From NCBI GenBank assembly GCA_944325345.1, contig CALUZV010000015.1, positions 21,289 to 85,288 of the forward strand: a DNA stretch of 64,000 bases, given 5' to 3'. Of the stretch, positions 9,801 through 16,992 are shown piece after piece. Source of the DNA: an uncultured Parabacteroides sp. (GTDB taxonomy: Bacteria; Bacteroidota; Bacteroidia; Bacteroidales; Tannerellaceae). The position numbers and the translations under genes are program-made. The notes under the pieces were generated by a model. It made no database searches, was not told where the DNA came from, and was given only the letters and a program-made list of their open reading frames with translations. Every line of letters begins with the position of its first letter. Within the stretch, counting starts at the first letter, position 1.

Positions 9801-12323
9801 CAAAGCCTCATCCCCTTGTTGCCCGGAATGGATTCCCACATAGCGGGTATATGGAGAATAGAGTTTCCGGGAAGACGAGACGCTGAAATCGCCCGACGGC
9901 TCATAGACTTTCGTGATGAAATTCGCCAACAACATCCCCGGAGCACTCGACCCGACATCGAAACGAACCTTCACCGAAGCCTTCCCTTTCTCGTCGGTCG
10001 TGCCAGCTATCAACCGGCTTTCTTCGCTATTAAATACCTTAGTTGGGTCATCGAAACCATAGTTTTCGTAGGAAGAAAACGTAGTCGGAGTGGATATAAA
10101 GGTACCTTGGATATCATACTTCAGGTTCCGAGCCGTCGCGCCTTGTAGCCAAGCGGTCTCCAGTTTGGCCTCTGCCGTCCGGCCTCGCACCAATGTTTCG
10201 TCTTTCCATTGCACATCAATCTTCAACCTATTCGGCTTAATGCTTTCGATGCGCACCCGCTTCTCGAACATCACGCCCCCTGCCTGGACTTTCGCCAGCC
10301 AAGCACCCGTCGGGGCATCCTCTGCCACCGGCAGATGATAGGTGTATAGACCTAAGATGCCTTGGGTTTGCGTTTGCCTCTGGTAAAGTTGCCCCAAGGG
10401 GTTATAAAGTTCCATAATCACGGGATGACCCTCCGGCCAATTCCCTGCCCGGTCGTTCAGCATAAAGCTCAAGTGCAGGGTATCGCCCGGACGCCAGACA
10501 CCACGTTCGCCATAGATGAAGCCTTTGATTCCGCGCTGTATGACTTCCCCGTCCACATCGAAGGAACTGAGGGAAAGACTTGTCCCGGCATCGACCCGCA
10601 AGTAGGAACGCTGCTCCCCATCCGAAGCTATCAGGTAGAAGGGCCTACTTTCTTTCAAGGAAAGCGTGAGATGACCCTCGCCATCCGTCTTTCCGGAGGT
10701 GAGCTCCTGATTTTGATAATTGTAGGCTTTCACTTGGATTCCCCGCAATGGTTCAGCCGTGATCAAGTCGTGTACCCAGACCTCCATCGTGCCGTCTTCG
10801 CCGGCTTTGGCCAGCAAGCCTAAGTTGGAGGCTAAGACATTCCGCCCGACGGTTGCATTGGAATAGTAGCTATTCGAGCAGGGGTCGTTCCGCTCCTGAT
10901 ACTTATAGTCCGACCAATCGTAATCATTATTATAATAGTAATAGCCTCCCTCGTCGAAGAGTTTGAGGTCTTCCCGGAACTTCACCTCATCCTCCGCCTG
11001 GATTTGCGCCTGACTCTTTTGCTCTATCTCCGGACAAGCGTAAGCCGACAAGTCCCGATTGTAGGAAAGGATGACGCGATAGATGGCTCCCGGTTCCGGT
11101 TCCACCAGCTCGCGAAGATTGATGCCGTATGTCTTCCAGCGTGTCAAATCATTCTCCGAGTCATCGAAGAAGATGGTTTTGCGTGCCACCAGCCGACCGA
11201 CGCGCATCAGGTCGCCGCTCCCATCCAGCTCATTCGTCTGTAAGAAATAGCCGATATTCTGCTCCAATATCTTAATCACCCTTACCGTTACGCCTCGCAA
11301 ATAGACAGCTTGGAACGGGATAGTCAGTTCCGAAGAGCCGGGCACGATCACTCCGTTTCCGATAAAACGAACCGACGGCCCCAACTTATCCAGCGATAAT
11401 TGCCGCACGACATTCTCGCCCAATTCCAATCCGCCCCGGCTCCGGATATGGCGGCTCAGATTCACATTCACCACCCCCGTCCGGTCGGCATCGGGGAAGA
11501 GGCGCAGTTTGTTCCCGTCCACCTCCACCACCTTCGAGGTATTACCTTCGAGATAGGCCAAGCCCTCTAATTGCTGAGTCTCATCCAAAGAATAAGTGAA
11601 AGTAATTTCCACGTAGCGTTCCGGCTCGGAGACATAGCGGACATCGAAAACCGAGAAGTCGCCTTTCGCCGGAATCATCAGCGAAATGGACAGGTCTTCG
11701 GCTTCCTCACCCTTTCCCGTTACATCCAGCGTATATCCGTTTTCCTTTTTCGGCACATCGCGAAGCGTGAGTTCGTGCCGCCGCCCGTCGGGACTATGCT
11801 GCCAAACCGCCCGGCCCAACGGATAAGAGACCAGCTTTTCTACCCGCTCCGGCATTTCGCGGTCGGACGTCTGCAAGACATAATGTATATCAAGCGAATC
11901 TTCATTGGCTACCGAAACATCCAACCCCGACTGATAGCCCCGGATGGCAAAAGCATACGTCGAGAAAGAGAAGGCGAATCGCGCCTCATCCTTATCGGTC
12001 TCAAACCAGTCCGAGAGGTCCGCATCCACCCGGTAAGTCGTCGCATAGTCGAAGCTCTGCGCCGGACGGAAGGTCAATGTCCGCTTGTTCTCTGCCGTCC
12101 ACGTACCCTCGACTTCGGGAGTCAGTTTCAATTTGCCCGTCAAGTCCGCCCCCTCCGGCAAGTCTTGCGACAAAATCAGATAGACCGGAGCGAAACGCGA
12201 GATTTTCCCCGTCGTGAATGCCTCCACGTAAGGATTGTATGTCGGCACGACCTCGCTTGCCTGCCGCGAGTTGCATCCCGAGAGGAGCAACACGAATGCT
12301 AAAAGGATAGAAAGAAGTCTCAT
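6828..12323 (-). CDS. Alpha-2-macroglobulin family lipoprotein with intact thioester motif
   Basis: An 1831-residue envelope protein of the bacterial alpha-2-macroglobulin (YfhM) family, thought to trap proteases that enter the periplasm. The start at 12323 gives a lipoprotein signal peptide, MRLLSILLAFVLLLSGC, with the lipidated Cys at 17. A longer upstream frame runs through repeat array 3 and is not credible. The order is repeated macroglobulin beta-domains, the bait-containing middle, then the thioester Cys1380-I-E-Gln1383 within YPHGCIEQMVSKAFPQLYL. The helical toroid domain (EALIKETLSRMRSYQTVEGAF) and the C-terminal receptor-like domain follow. Length fits the bacterial family. It faces pbpC, echoing the enterobacterial yfhM-pbpC pair. 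Confidence 0.93.
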   Translation of the reverse strand: MRLLSILLAFVLLLSGCNSRQASEVVPTYNPYVEAFTTGKISRFAPVYLILSQDLPEGADLTGKLKLTPEVEGTWTAENKRTLTFRPAQSFDYATTYRVDADLSDWFETDKDEARFAFSFSTYAFAIRGYQSGLDVSVANEDSLDIHYVLQTSDREMPERVEKLVSYPLGRAVWQHSPDGRRHELTLRDVPKKENGYTLDVTGKGEEAEDLSISLMIPAKGDFSVFDVRYVSEPERYVEITFTYSLDETQQLEGLAYLEGNTSKVVEVDGNKLRLFPDADRTGVVNVNLSRHIRSRGGLELGENVVRQLSLDKLGPSVRFIGNGVIVPGSSELTIPFQAVYLRGVTVRVIKILEQNIGYFLQTNELDGSGDLMRVGRLVARKTIFFDDSENDLTRWKTYGINLRELVEPEPGAIYRVILSYNRDLSAYACPEIEQKSQAQIQAEDEVKFREDLKLFDEGGYYYYNNDYDWSDYKYQERNDPCSNSYYSNATVGRNVLASNLGLLAKAGEDGTMEVWVHDLITAEPLRGIQVKAYNYQNQELTSGKTDGEGHLTLSLKESRPFYLIASDGEQRSYLRVDAGTSLSLSSFDVDGEVIQRGIKGFIYGERGVWRPGDTLHLSFMLNDRAGNWPEGHPVIMELYNPLGQLYQRQTQTQGILGLYTYHLPVAEDAPTGAWLAKVQAGGVMFEKRVRIESIKPNRLKIDVQWKDETLVRGRTAEAKLETAWLQGATARNLKYDIQGTFISTPTTFSSYENYGFDDPTKVFNSEESRLIAGTTDEKGKASVKVRFDVGSSAPGMLLANFITKVYEPSGDFSVSSSRKLYSPYTRYVGIHSGQQGDEALATGLDHRFDLLSVDNQGKPVGGTKLMVDIYKVDWYWWWSSDQSDLARFVSNSYNKPVKQMNLQTGSDGKVSFTLNYPDEEWGTYLIRATDKESKHTTGLLAYFDWTTSKGRRDASGANEATMLSFKTDKSEYKPGEELIVSFPSSEEARALISIENGVRVLQSFEQECEAGSTRVKIKVTPEMQPNAYLHITLLQPHGQTLNDNPIRMYGVVPFRVTSEESHLVPQISMAEELKPETDYTITISERSGRPMAYTLAIVDEGLLDLTNFATPDPWAIFNAREALGVNTWDIYNYVVGAYSGRLEQLFSIGGDDALNKGPKAIVNRFAPVVQLEGPFLLEKGKSQKHTYRMPNYNGKVRVMVVAGDGSAYGNAEKSVFVKKPVMLLGTLPRVIGTGEEMLVPATVFATEDGVGEVSVSASCSSNMEIIGGASQTLSFTSKGDKLASFRIRVKDLPGKGTVHLVAKGKGETASYSAEIEIRSVRITQSSARSFTVDAGQKWVQKIDLLGVPGTNRVSLEVSNVRQANLSARLAYLKGYPHGCIEQMVSKAFPQLYLSDFVEQTQEQEQQTEALIKETLSRMRSYQTVEGAFAYWPGSSGTHPWGTAYATHFLLEAQGCGYFLPNGLLENALSYLARTARNYQSPASNAPYVSEEPVQAYRLFVLALAQKAEVGAMNRLKEEKDLLPLSRCLLSAAYACIGRTDVAESMFTQTTDLSASSSRYADETFGSETRDKAIQLITCNLLKKDSEAASLADELAATLSSDEWLSTQSTSFALVALSQYMKQYPVGGELAFTCRTDEESSQNVHTAQHYWTTEWEPQGTSSSLALENSGQSPLFVRIVTEGVPAQGEERASAEGISLAVSYMTLDGRSLDVASLPQGTNFQAAVTLRNPSGKTLRNLVLSQVFPAGWEILNTRYLNASADTTATGISYQDIRDDRVYSYIDVLPAGKQLTVKINVCAVYPGQFYLPPVSCEAMYDRSIRANTEGRRVSVE

Positions 12324-12353
12324 TTCATCTAATTTTAATAGATTATTTATTCC

Positions 12354-12585
12354 AAAACCCACTTGGGAATTGGGGTTCCAACGCCGTCGGAGTGCCAAAA
12401 CCCACTTGGGAATTGCACTTCCAACGCCGTCGGAATACCAAAACCCACTTGGGAATTGCACTTCCAACGCCGTCGGAATGCCAAAACCCACTTGGGAATT
12501 GGAACCCCAACGCCGTCGGAATGCCAAAACCCACTTGGGAATTGGAACCCCAACGCCGTCGGAACATCAAAACCCACTTGGGATT
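12354..12585. repeat. Intergenic phased repeat array 3 (43-bp unit, 5.4 copies)
   Basis: Five full 43-bp units begin with AAAACCCACTTGGGAATTG at 12354, 12397, 12440, 12483 and 12526, with a partial one at 12569. Each holds two short dyads, CCCACTTGGG and CGCCGTCGG. Copies differ by a few substitutions only, mainly in the six bases after GGGAATTG. The array ends about ten bases from the FabK-like stop and 31 bases from the macroglobulin start. It creates open frames on both strands that look spurious. Confidence 0.95.
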
Positions 12586-12594
12586 TAGGACTAT

Positions 12595-13533
12595 TTACCA
12601 CTCATAATCGGCCGCCTTCCGTGCGTTATATTCCGCCACCAGCTCCTCCATCACCTCCGCGACGCTCTTTTCCTCGCGGAACAAAGAAGCTATCTGACCG
12701 ATTTCCAGCTCACCGTTCGACAAATCTCCCTCGAAGATACCCTGCTTTGCGCGGCCTTTGCCCAACAACTCGCGCATCTCCTCCACGGAGGCGCCACGGG
12801 CCTCGGCCTCTTCGACGCGATTATAAAAATCGTTCTTCACCAAACGCGTGGGCGAAAGTTTCTTGAGCAAGAGCTTCGTATCGCCCTCGTTCAGGTTGAG
12901 GCAATACTGTTTGAAACCCTCGTGCGCCGAACTTTCGCGGGTCAAGGCGAAGCGCGTCCCGATCTGTACGCCCTCGGCACCCAAGGCCATTGCCGCCAAG
13001 ATGCCCGCGCCCGTCCCGATGCCACCGGCCGCCATCAGGGGGAGCGTCGTCGCCCGACGGACGGCGGGAACCAGGCAAAGCGTAGTCGTCTCCTCGCGCC
13101 CGTTATGTCCGCCGGCCTCAAAGCCCTCGCAGACGATGGCATCGACACCGGCTTCCTCACACTTCCGGGCAAATTTCGAGGAAGAAACGACGTGTGCCAC
13201 GGTGATGCCGTGTTCTTTCAGGAAAGGCGTCCAGGTCTTTGGATTCCCGGCGGAGGTAAAGACAATCTTCACGCCTTCGTCCACAACCAGATGCATCAGT
13301 TCCTCTATCTGCGGATACATCAGCGGGATGTTTACGCCGAAAGGCTTGTCGGTCGCCTCACGGCATTTCTCGATATGCTCGCGGAGCGTTTCCGGATGCA
13401 TGGAGCCCGCACCAATCAAGCCCAAACCGCCGGCGTTACTGACGGCCGAAGCCAGACGCCAACCGCTACACCAAACCATACCGCCCGCAATAATCGGGTA
13501 CTTTATCCCAAACAATGAATTAATTCTGTTCAT
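12595..13533 (-). CDS. FMN-dependent nitronate monooxygenase / FabK-like enoyl-ACP reductase family
   Basis: A 312-residue TIM-barrel flavoprotein. Features are INSLFGIKYPIIAGGMVW at the N-terminus, AGVDAIVCEGFEAGGHNG with the catalytic His, and the FMN-phosphate loop AAGGIGTGAGILAAMALGAEGVQIGTRF. The family covers 2-nitropropane dioxygenases and the FMN enoyl-ACP reductase FabK, and sequence alone does not separate them here. FabK would reduce enoyl-ACP in fatty acid elongation, and other fatty-acid genes (fabG and KASIII) lie 9 kb away, but the link is loose. Its 3' end abuts array 3; the macroglobulin gene follows on the same strand. Confidence 0.8.
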   Translation of the reverse strand: MNRINSLFGIKYPIIAGGMVWCSGWRLASAVSNAGGLGLIGAGSMHPETLREHIEKCREATDKPFGVNIPLMYPQIEELMHLVVDEGVKIVFTSAGNPKTWTPFLKEHGITVAHVVSSSKFARKCEEAGVDAIVCEGFEAGGHNGREETTTLCLVPAVRRATTLPLMAAGGIGTGAGILAAMALGAEGVQIGTRFALTRESSAHEGFKQYCLNLNEGDTKLLLKKLSPTRLVKNDFYNRVEEAEARGASVEEMRELLGKGRAKQGIFEGDLSNGELEIGQIASLFREEKSVAEVMEELVAEYNARKAADYEW

Positions 13534-13636
13534 AATTTATCCTTCTTATTTTATTATAATGTAAAAAGGAAACAATCAGCCGAGGCGGAAGGTTGCGCTT
13601 TTGCAACTTTTCTTTAGTACAGAAAATCGCAAGCCG

Positions 13637-13666
13637 AGCTTTTTTTCAAAAAAAAGCGTACCTTTG
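13637..13666 (+). promoter_or_regulatory. Promoter for ettA
   Basis: TACCTTTG at 13659-13666 is a canonical Bacteroidota -7 box, with a T-rich element about 20 bases upstream, 42 bases before the ettA start. Confidence 0.7.
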
Positions 13667-13707
13667 TCCGCGAGCTATATTTTAGAAACTTATCCATTTA
13701 ATATTTT

Positions 13708-15396
13708 ATGGCAGACGACAAGAAAATAATCTTCTCGATGGTCGGCGTGAGCAAGATATTCCCGCCGCAGAAACAAGTATTGAAAAATATCTACCTTTCG
13801 TTCTTCTACGGGGCAAAGATTGGCATCATCGGCCTCAACGGGTCGGGTAAATCGACGTTGCTCAAGATTATCGCCGGTATCGACAAAGAATATCAGGGCG
13901 AAGTAGTCTTCTCGCCGGGCTACTCGGTGGGCTATCTGGAGCAAGACCCGAAGTTGGAGCCGGGCAAGACCGTGAAGGAGGTAGTCCAGGAAGGTGTCCA
14001 GGAAATCATGGATATCCTTCGCGAATATGAAGAGGTGAACGAACGCTTTGGCGATCCCGAGGTTTTGGAAGACCCCGACAAGATGGACGCCCTCATCAAC
14101 CGCCAGGCGGAATTGCAAGATAAAATTGATGCGACAGATGCCTGGAATATCGATAGCAAACTGGAACGGGCAATGGATGCCCTGCGTTGTCCGCCGGAAG
14201 ACCAGGTAGTCGATACGCTTTCGGGTGGCGAACGGCGCCGCGTGGCTCTCTGCCGTCTCTTGCTCCAGCAGCCGGATGTCTTGCTGCTCGACGAGCCGAC
14301 GAACCACCTCGATGCGGAATCTATCGATTGGCTCGAACAACATTTGCAACAATATGCCGGGACGGTCATCTGCATCACCCACGACCGCTACTTCCTCGAC
14401 CATGTGGCAGGCTGGATTCTCGAACTCGACCGGGGCGAAGGTATCCCCTGGAAAGGCAACTACTCTTCTTGGCTCGACCAGAAAACCAAACGGATGGCGC
14501 AGGAAGAGAAGCAGGCAAGCAAACGCCGCAAGACGTTGGAGCGCGAGCTGGAATGGATTAACATGGCTCCCAAAGCCAGACAGGCGAAAGGGAAAGCCCG
14601 ACTCAATTCCTACGAGAAATTGCTCAACGAAGACCAGAAGGAACGCGAGGCGAAGCTGGAAATCTTTATACCGAACGGGCCGAGACTCGGAAACAAAGTC
14701 ATCGAGGCACAACATGTAGCCAAAGCCTTTGGCGACAAGTTGCTCTTCGACGATTTGAACTTCATGCTTCCGCCGAACGGTATCGTCGGTGTCATCGGTC
14801 CGAACGGAGCGGGAAAGACGACGCTCTTCAAGATGATAATGGGACAAGAAAGCATCGACAAAGGTACATTCGAGGTGGGCGAGACCGTCAAGATTGGCTA
14901 TGCCGACCAGACGCACAAGGATATCGATCCGAATAAGACCGTCTATCAGGTGGTATCGGGCGGAAACGATTTCATCCGCGTCGGAGGGAAGGAAATCAAT
15001 GCTCGTGCCTACCTCTCGAAGTTCAACTTCACCGGTTCAGACCAAGAGAAGCTCTGCGGTGTGCTTTCCGGAGGAGAGCGGAACCGTTTGCATCTTGCCC
15101 TGACGTTGAAAGCCGAGGCGAATGTCCTCCTCCTCGACGAACCGACGAATGATATCGACGTGAATACGCTCCGGGCGTTGGAAGAAGGATTGGAGAATTT
15201 TGCCGGATGTGCCGTCGTTGTATCGCACGACCGCTGGTTCTTGGATCGCATCTGCACGCATATTCTTTCCTTCGAAGGCGACTCGAATGTCGTATTCTAC
15301 GAAGGAACTTATTCCGAATACGAAGAATACAAACGGAAGCAGCTGGGCTATACGGAGCCCAAGCGTGTCCGCTATCGCAAATTAATTACAGATTAA
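13708..15396 (+). CDS. ettA: Energy-dependent translational throttle protein EttA (ABC-F)
   Basis: A 562-residue soluble ABC-F ATPase that binds the ribosomal E site and gates translation elongation according to the ADP/ATP ratio. Two nucleotide-binding domains are visible. The first has GLNGSGKST, LSGGERRRVALC and DEPTNHLDAESIDWLE. The second has GPNGAGKTT, LSGGERNRLHLA and DEPTNDIDVNTLRALE. The linker has the family's EttA-type LDRGEGIPWKGNYSSWL and ELEWI...ARQAKGKARL. Length and the ending EPKRVRYRKLI match EttA rather than other ABC-F proteins. A DUF1080 gene follows 14 bases later on the same strand. Confidence 0.95.
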   Translation: MADDKKIIFSMVGVSKIFPPQKQVLKNIYLSFFYGAKIGIIGLNGSGKSTLLKIIAGIDKEYQGEVVFSPGYSVGYLEQDPKLEPGKTVKEVVQEGVQEIMDILREYEEVNERFGDPEVLEDPDKMDALINRQAELQDKIDATDAWNIDSKLERAMDALRCPPEDQVVDTLSGGERRRVALCRLLLQQPDVLLLDEPTNHLDAESIDWLEQHLQQYAGTVICITHDRYFLDHVAGWILELDRGEGIPWKGNYSSWLDQKTKRMAQEEKQASKRRKTLERELEWINMAPKARQAKGKARLNSYEKLLNEDQKEREAKLEIFIPNGPRLGNKVIEAQHVAKAFGDKLLFDDLNFMLPPNGIVGVIGPNGAGKTTLFKMIMGQESIDKGTFEVGETVKIGYADQTHKDIDPNKTVYQVVSGGNDFIRVGGKEINARAYLSKFNFTGSDQEKLCGVLSGGERNRLHLALTLKAEANVLLLDEPTNDIDVNTLRALEEGLENFAGCAVVVSHDRWFLDRICTHILSFEGDSNVVFYEGTYSEYEEYKRKQLGYTEPKRVRYRKLITD

Positions 15397-15410
15397 ATAT
15401 AAGAAGCACC

Positions 15411-16055
15411 ATGAAAAAGAAAATCATGACACTCGCATGGCTGGTTGCCGCCTTGTTCATCGGCTTCACGAATCCAGCCAATGCCCAAAAGACAGAGAAA
15501 TTGTTCAACGGGAAAGACTTAAAGAATTGGAACTTCAGCGTCGCTGAGGACGGCGTTCCGGCAGAGCAAGTCTTCTCCGTTCAAAACGGATTAATCCGCA
15601 TCAGTGGCGAACCGTTCGGCTATATGTACACCAAAGAGAAGTACGGCAACTACAAGCTGCACGTCGAATGGCGCTGGCCGGAGGGGAAAGCTTCGAACAG
15701 CGGCATCTTCCTCTTGATTGAGGAACTGAAGAAACCGTTCCCCAACTGTATCGAATGCCAGTTACATGCCGGCGATGCGGGAGATTTTGTTCTCCTTGGC
15801 GGTTCGGACCTGACGGAATTCACCAGCAAGGTGCGGCCTGAGTTCCCCGTAGTCAAGAAAGACAAAGCCTCAACCGAGAGCCCGGCAGGGGAATGGAACG
15901 AGGCGAATATCTTTGTTCAGGACGGTGTCATCACGGTCTATATCAACGGTGTTTACCAGAATACCGGAACGAATCGCGTAACAGAAGGACATATCGGTCT
16001 GCAAAGCGAAGGCGGTCCGATAGAATTCCGGAACGTAACCGTTACCAAACTCTAA
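15411..16055 (+). CDS. Secreted DUF1080 (3-keto-disaccharide hydrolase-like) protein
   Basis: A 214-residue exported protein with signal peptide MKKKIMTLAWLVAALFIGF and cleavage near ANAQ. The rest is one concanavalin-like DUF1080 domain: LFNGKDLKNWNF, YMYTKEKYGNYKLHVEWRW, ASNSGIFLLIEE and GHIGLQSEGGPIEFRNVTV. Members are found in sugar-degrading Bacteroidota and some hydrolyse 3-keto-glycosides. The start at 15411 was chosen because it gives the signal peptide. Longer in-frame starts overlap ettA. The gene ends in a clear terminator. Confidence 0.88.
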   Translation: MKKKIMTLAWLVAALFIGFTNPANAQKTEKLFNGKDLKNWNFSVAEDGVPAEQVFSVQNGLIRISGEPFGYMYTKEKYGNYKLHVEWRWPEGKASNSGIFLLIEELKKPFPNCIECQLHAGDAGDFVLLGGSDLTEFTSKVRPEFPVVKKDKASTESPAGEWNEANIFVQDGVITVYINGVYQNTGTNRVTEGHIGLQSEGGPIEFRNVTVTKL

Positions 16056-16062
16056 CAAACGC

Positions 16063-16112
16063 TCCCGGCAGTAGGACAAGGTTTCATCCTTGGAATACTG
16101 CCGGAAGTTTTT
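16063..16112 (+). terminator. Intrinsic terminator of the ettA-DUF1080 unit
   Basis: A long stem (TCCCGGCAGTA ... TACTGCCGGA) with an inner stem AAGG...CCTT is followed by AGTTTTT, seven bases after the DUF1080 stop. Confidence 0.85.
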
Positions 16113-16138
16113 ATCGACTTCGTTTTTAAAACTCAACC

Positions 16139-16975
16139 ATGACGATAGATAATCAGACGGGGCTTGTGTTGGAAGGCGGTGGTATGCGGGGAATCTTTAC
16201 CGTCGGAGTCTTGGACTACCTGATGGATTGCCAATATTGGTTTCCCTATACCATCGGTGTCTCGGCCGGAGCCAGCAATGGCATTTCCTATGCCTCCCAC
16301 CAGCGAGGAAGGTCTTATTTCAGCAATATCGAACTCCAACAAAAGCGTAGCTATATCGGGATGAGCCATTTTCTCCGTGGGCATGGCTATATCGACCTCG
16401 ATTTCCTTTTCTACGAATACCCGGACCGCTATTATCCTTTCGATTTTGAAACCTATCGACAAGCGAAGGAGCGATTTGTTATCGTTACCAGCAATTGCTT
16501 GACCGGCCAGGCGGAATACTTCGAGGAGAAGGACAATTTCCACCGCTTGATAGACATCTGCAAGGCATCTTGCTCGCTCCCCGTGATGTGTCCCTTGAGC
16601 TATGTCGATGGAATCCCGATGGTAGATGGAGGTGTCTGCGATTCCATCCCTGTACGCCGCGCCATTGCCGACGGTTTCCCGAAGAATGTCATTGTCTTGA
16701 CACGGAACCGGGGATACCGCAAGCCCGACAAGGAGTTCCATCTTCCGGGTTTCATCTATCGCCAATTTCCGGAGCTACGAAACCAACTTCGCCTCCGCTA
16801 CAAACGCTATAACGAAGAACTGGACTATATAGACCGACTGGAAGCCGAAGGCCGCGCCCTTGTCATCCGCCCCTTGGCTCCGTTGAGTGTCGGTCGCACA
16901 GAAAAGAACACAGACAAGCTCAAAGCACTCTATCTCGAAGGATATGAATGCGCCAAGCGAGCTCTCCACTTCTAA
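16139..16975 (+). CDS. Patatin-like phospholipase (RssA/YjjU-like)
   Basis: A 278-residue patatin-fold serine acylhydrolase with a Ser-Asp dyad. The oxyanion hole is GGGMRG (13-18). The nucleophile is Ser42 in G40-V-S-A-G44, and Asp163 lies in VDGGVCDSIPVRRA. No signal peptide is visible, so it is probably cytoplasmic, like E. coli YjjU. The length of about 280 residues suits that subgroup. The substrate, probably a phospholipid or acyl ester, is not shown by the sequence. A glycosidase-like lipoprotein gene begins 17 bases after its stop. Confidence 0.88.
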   Translation: MTIDNQTGLVLEGGGMRGIFTVGVLDYLMDCQYWFPYTIGVSAGASNGISYASHQRGRSYFSNIELQQKRSYIGMSHFLRGHGYIDLDFLFYEYPDRYYPFDFETYRQAKERFVIVTSNCLTGQAEYFEEKDNFHRLIDICKASCSLPVMCPLSYVDGIPMVDGGVCDSIPVRRAIADGFPKNVIVLTRNRGYRKPDKEFHLPGFIYRQFPELRNQLRLRYKRYNEELDYIDRLEAEGRALVIRPLAPLSVGRTEKNTDKLKALYLEGYECAKRALHF

Positions 16976-16992
16976 CTCTTTTACTTTTATAT

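Noticed and set aside
12343..12607. Several overlapping open frames on both strands, and a 68-codon N-terminal extension of the macroglobulin
   Set aside because: All are translations of the 43-bp repeat array 3. The macroglobulin has a clean lipoprotein signal peptide starting at 12323.
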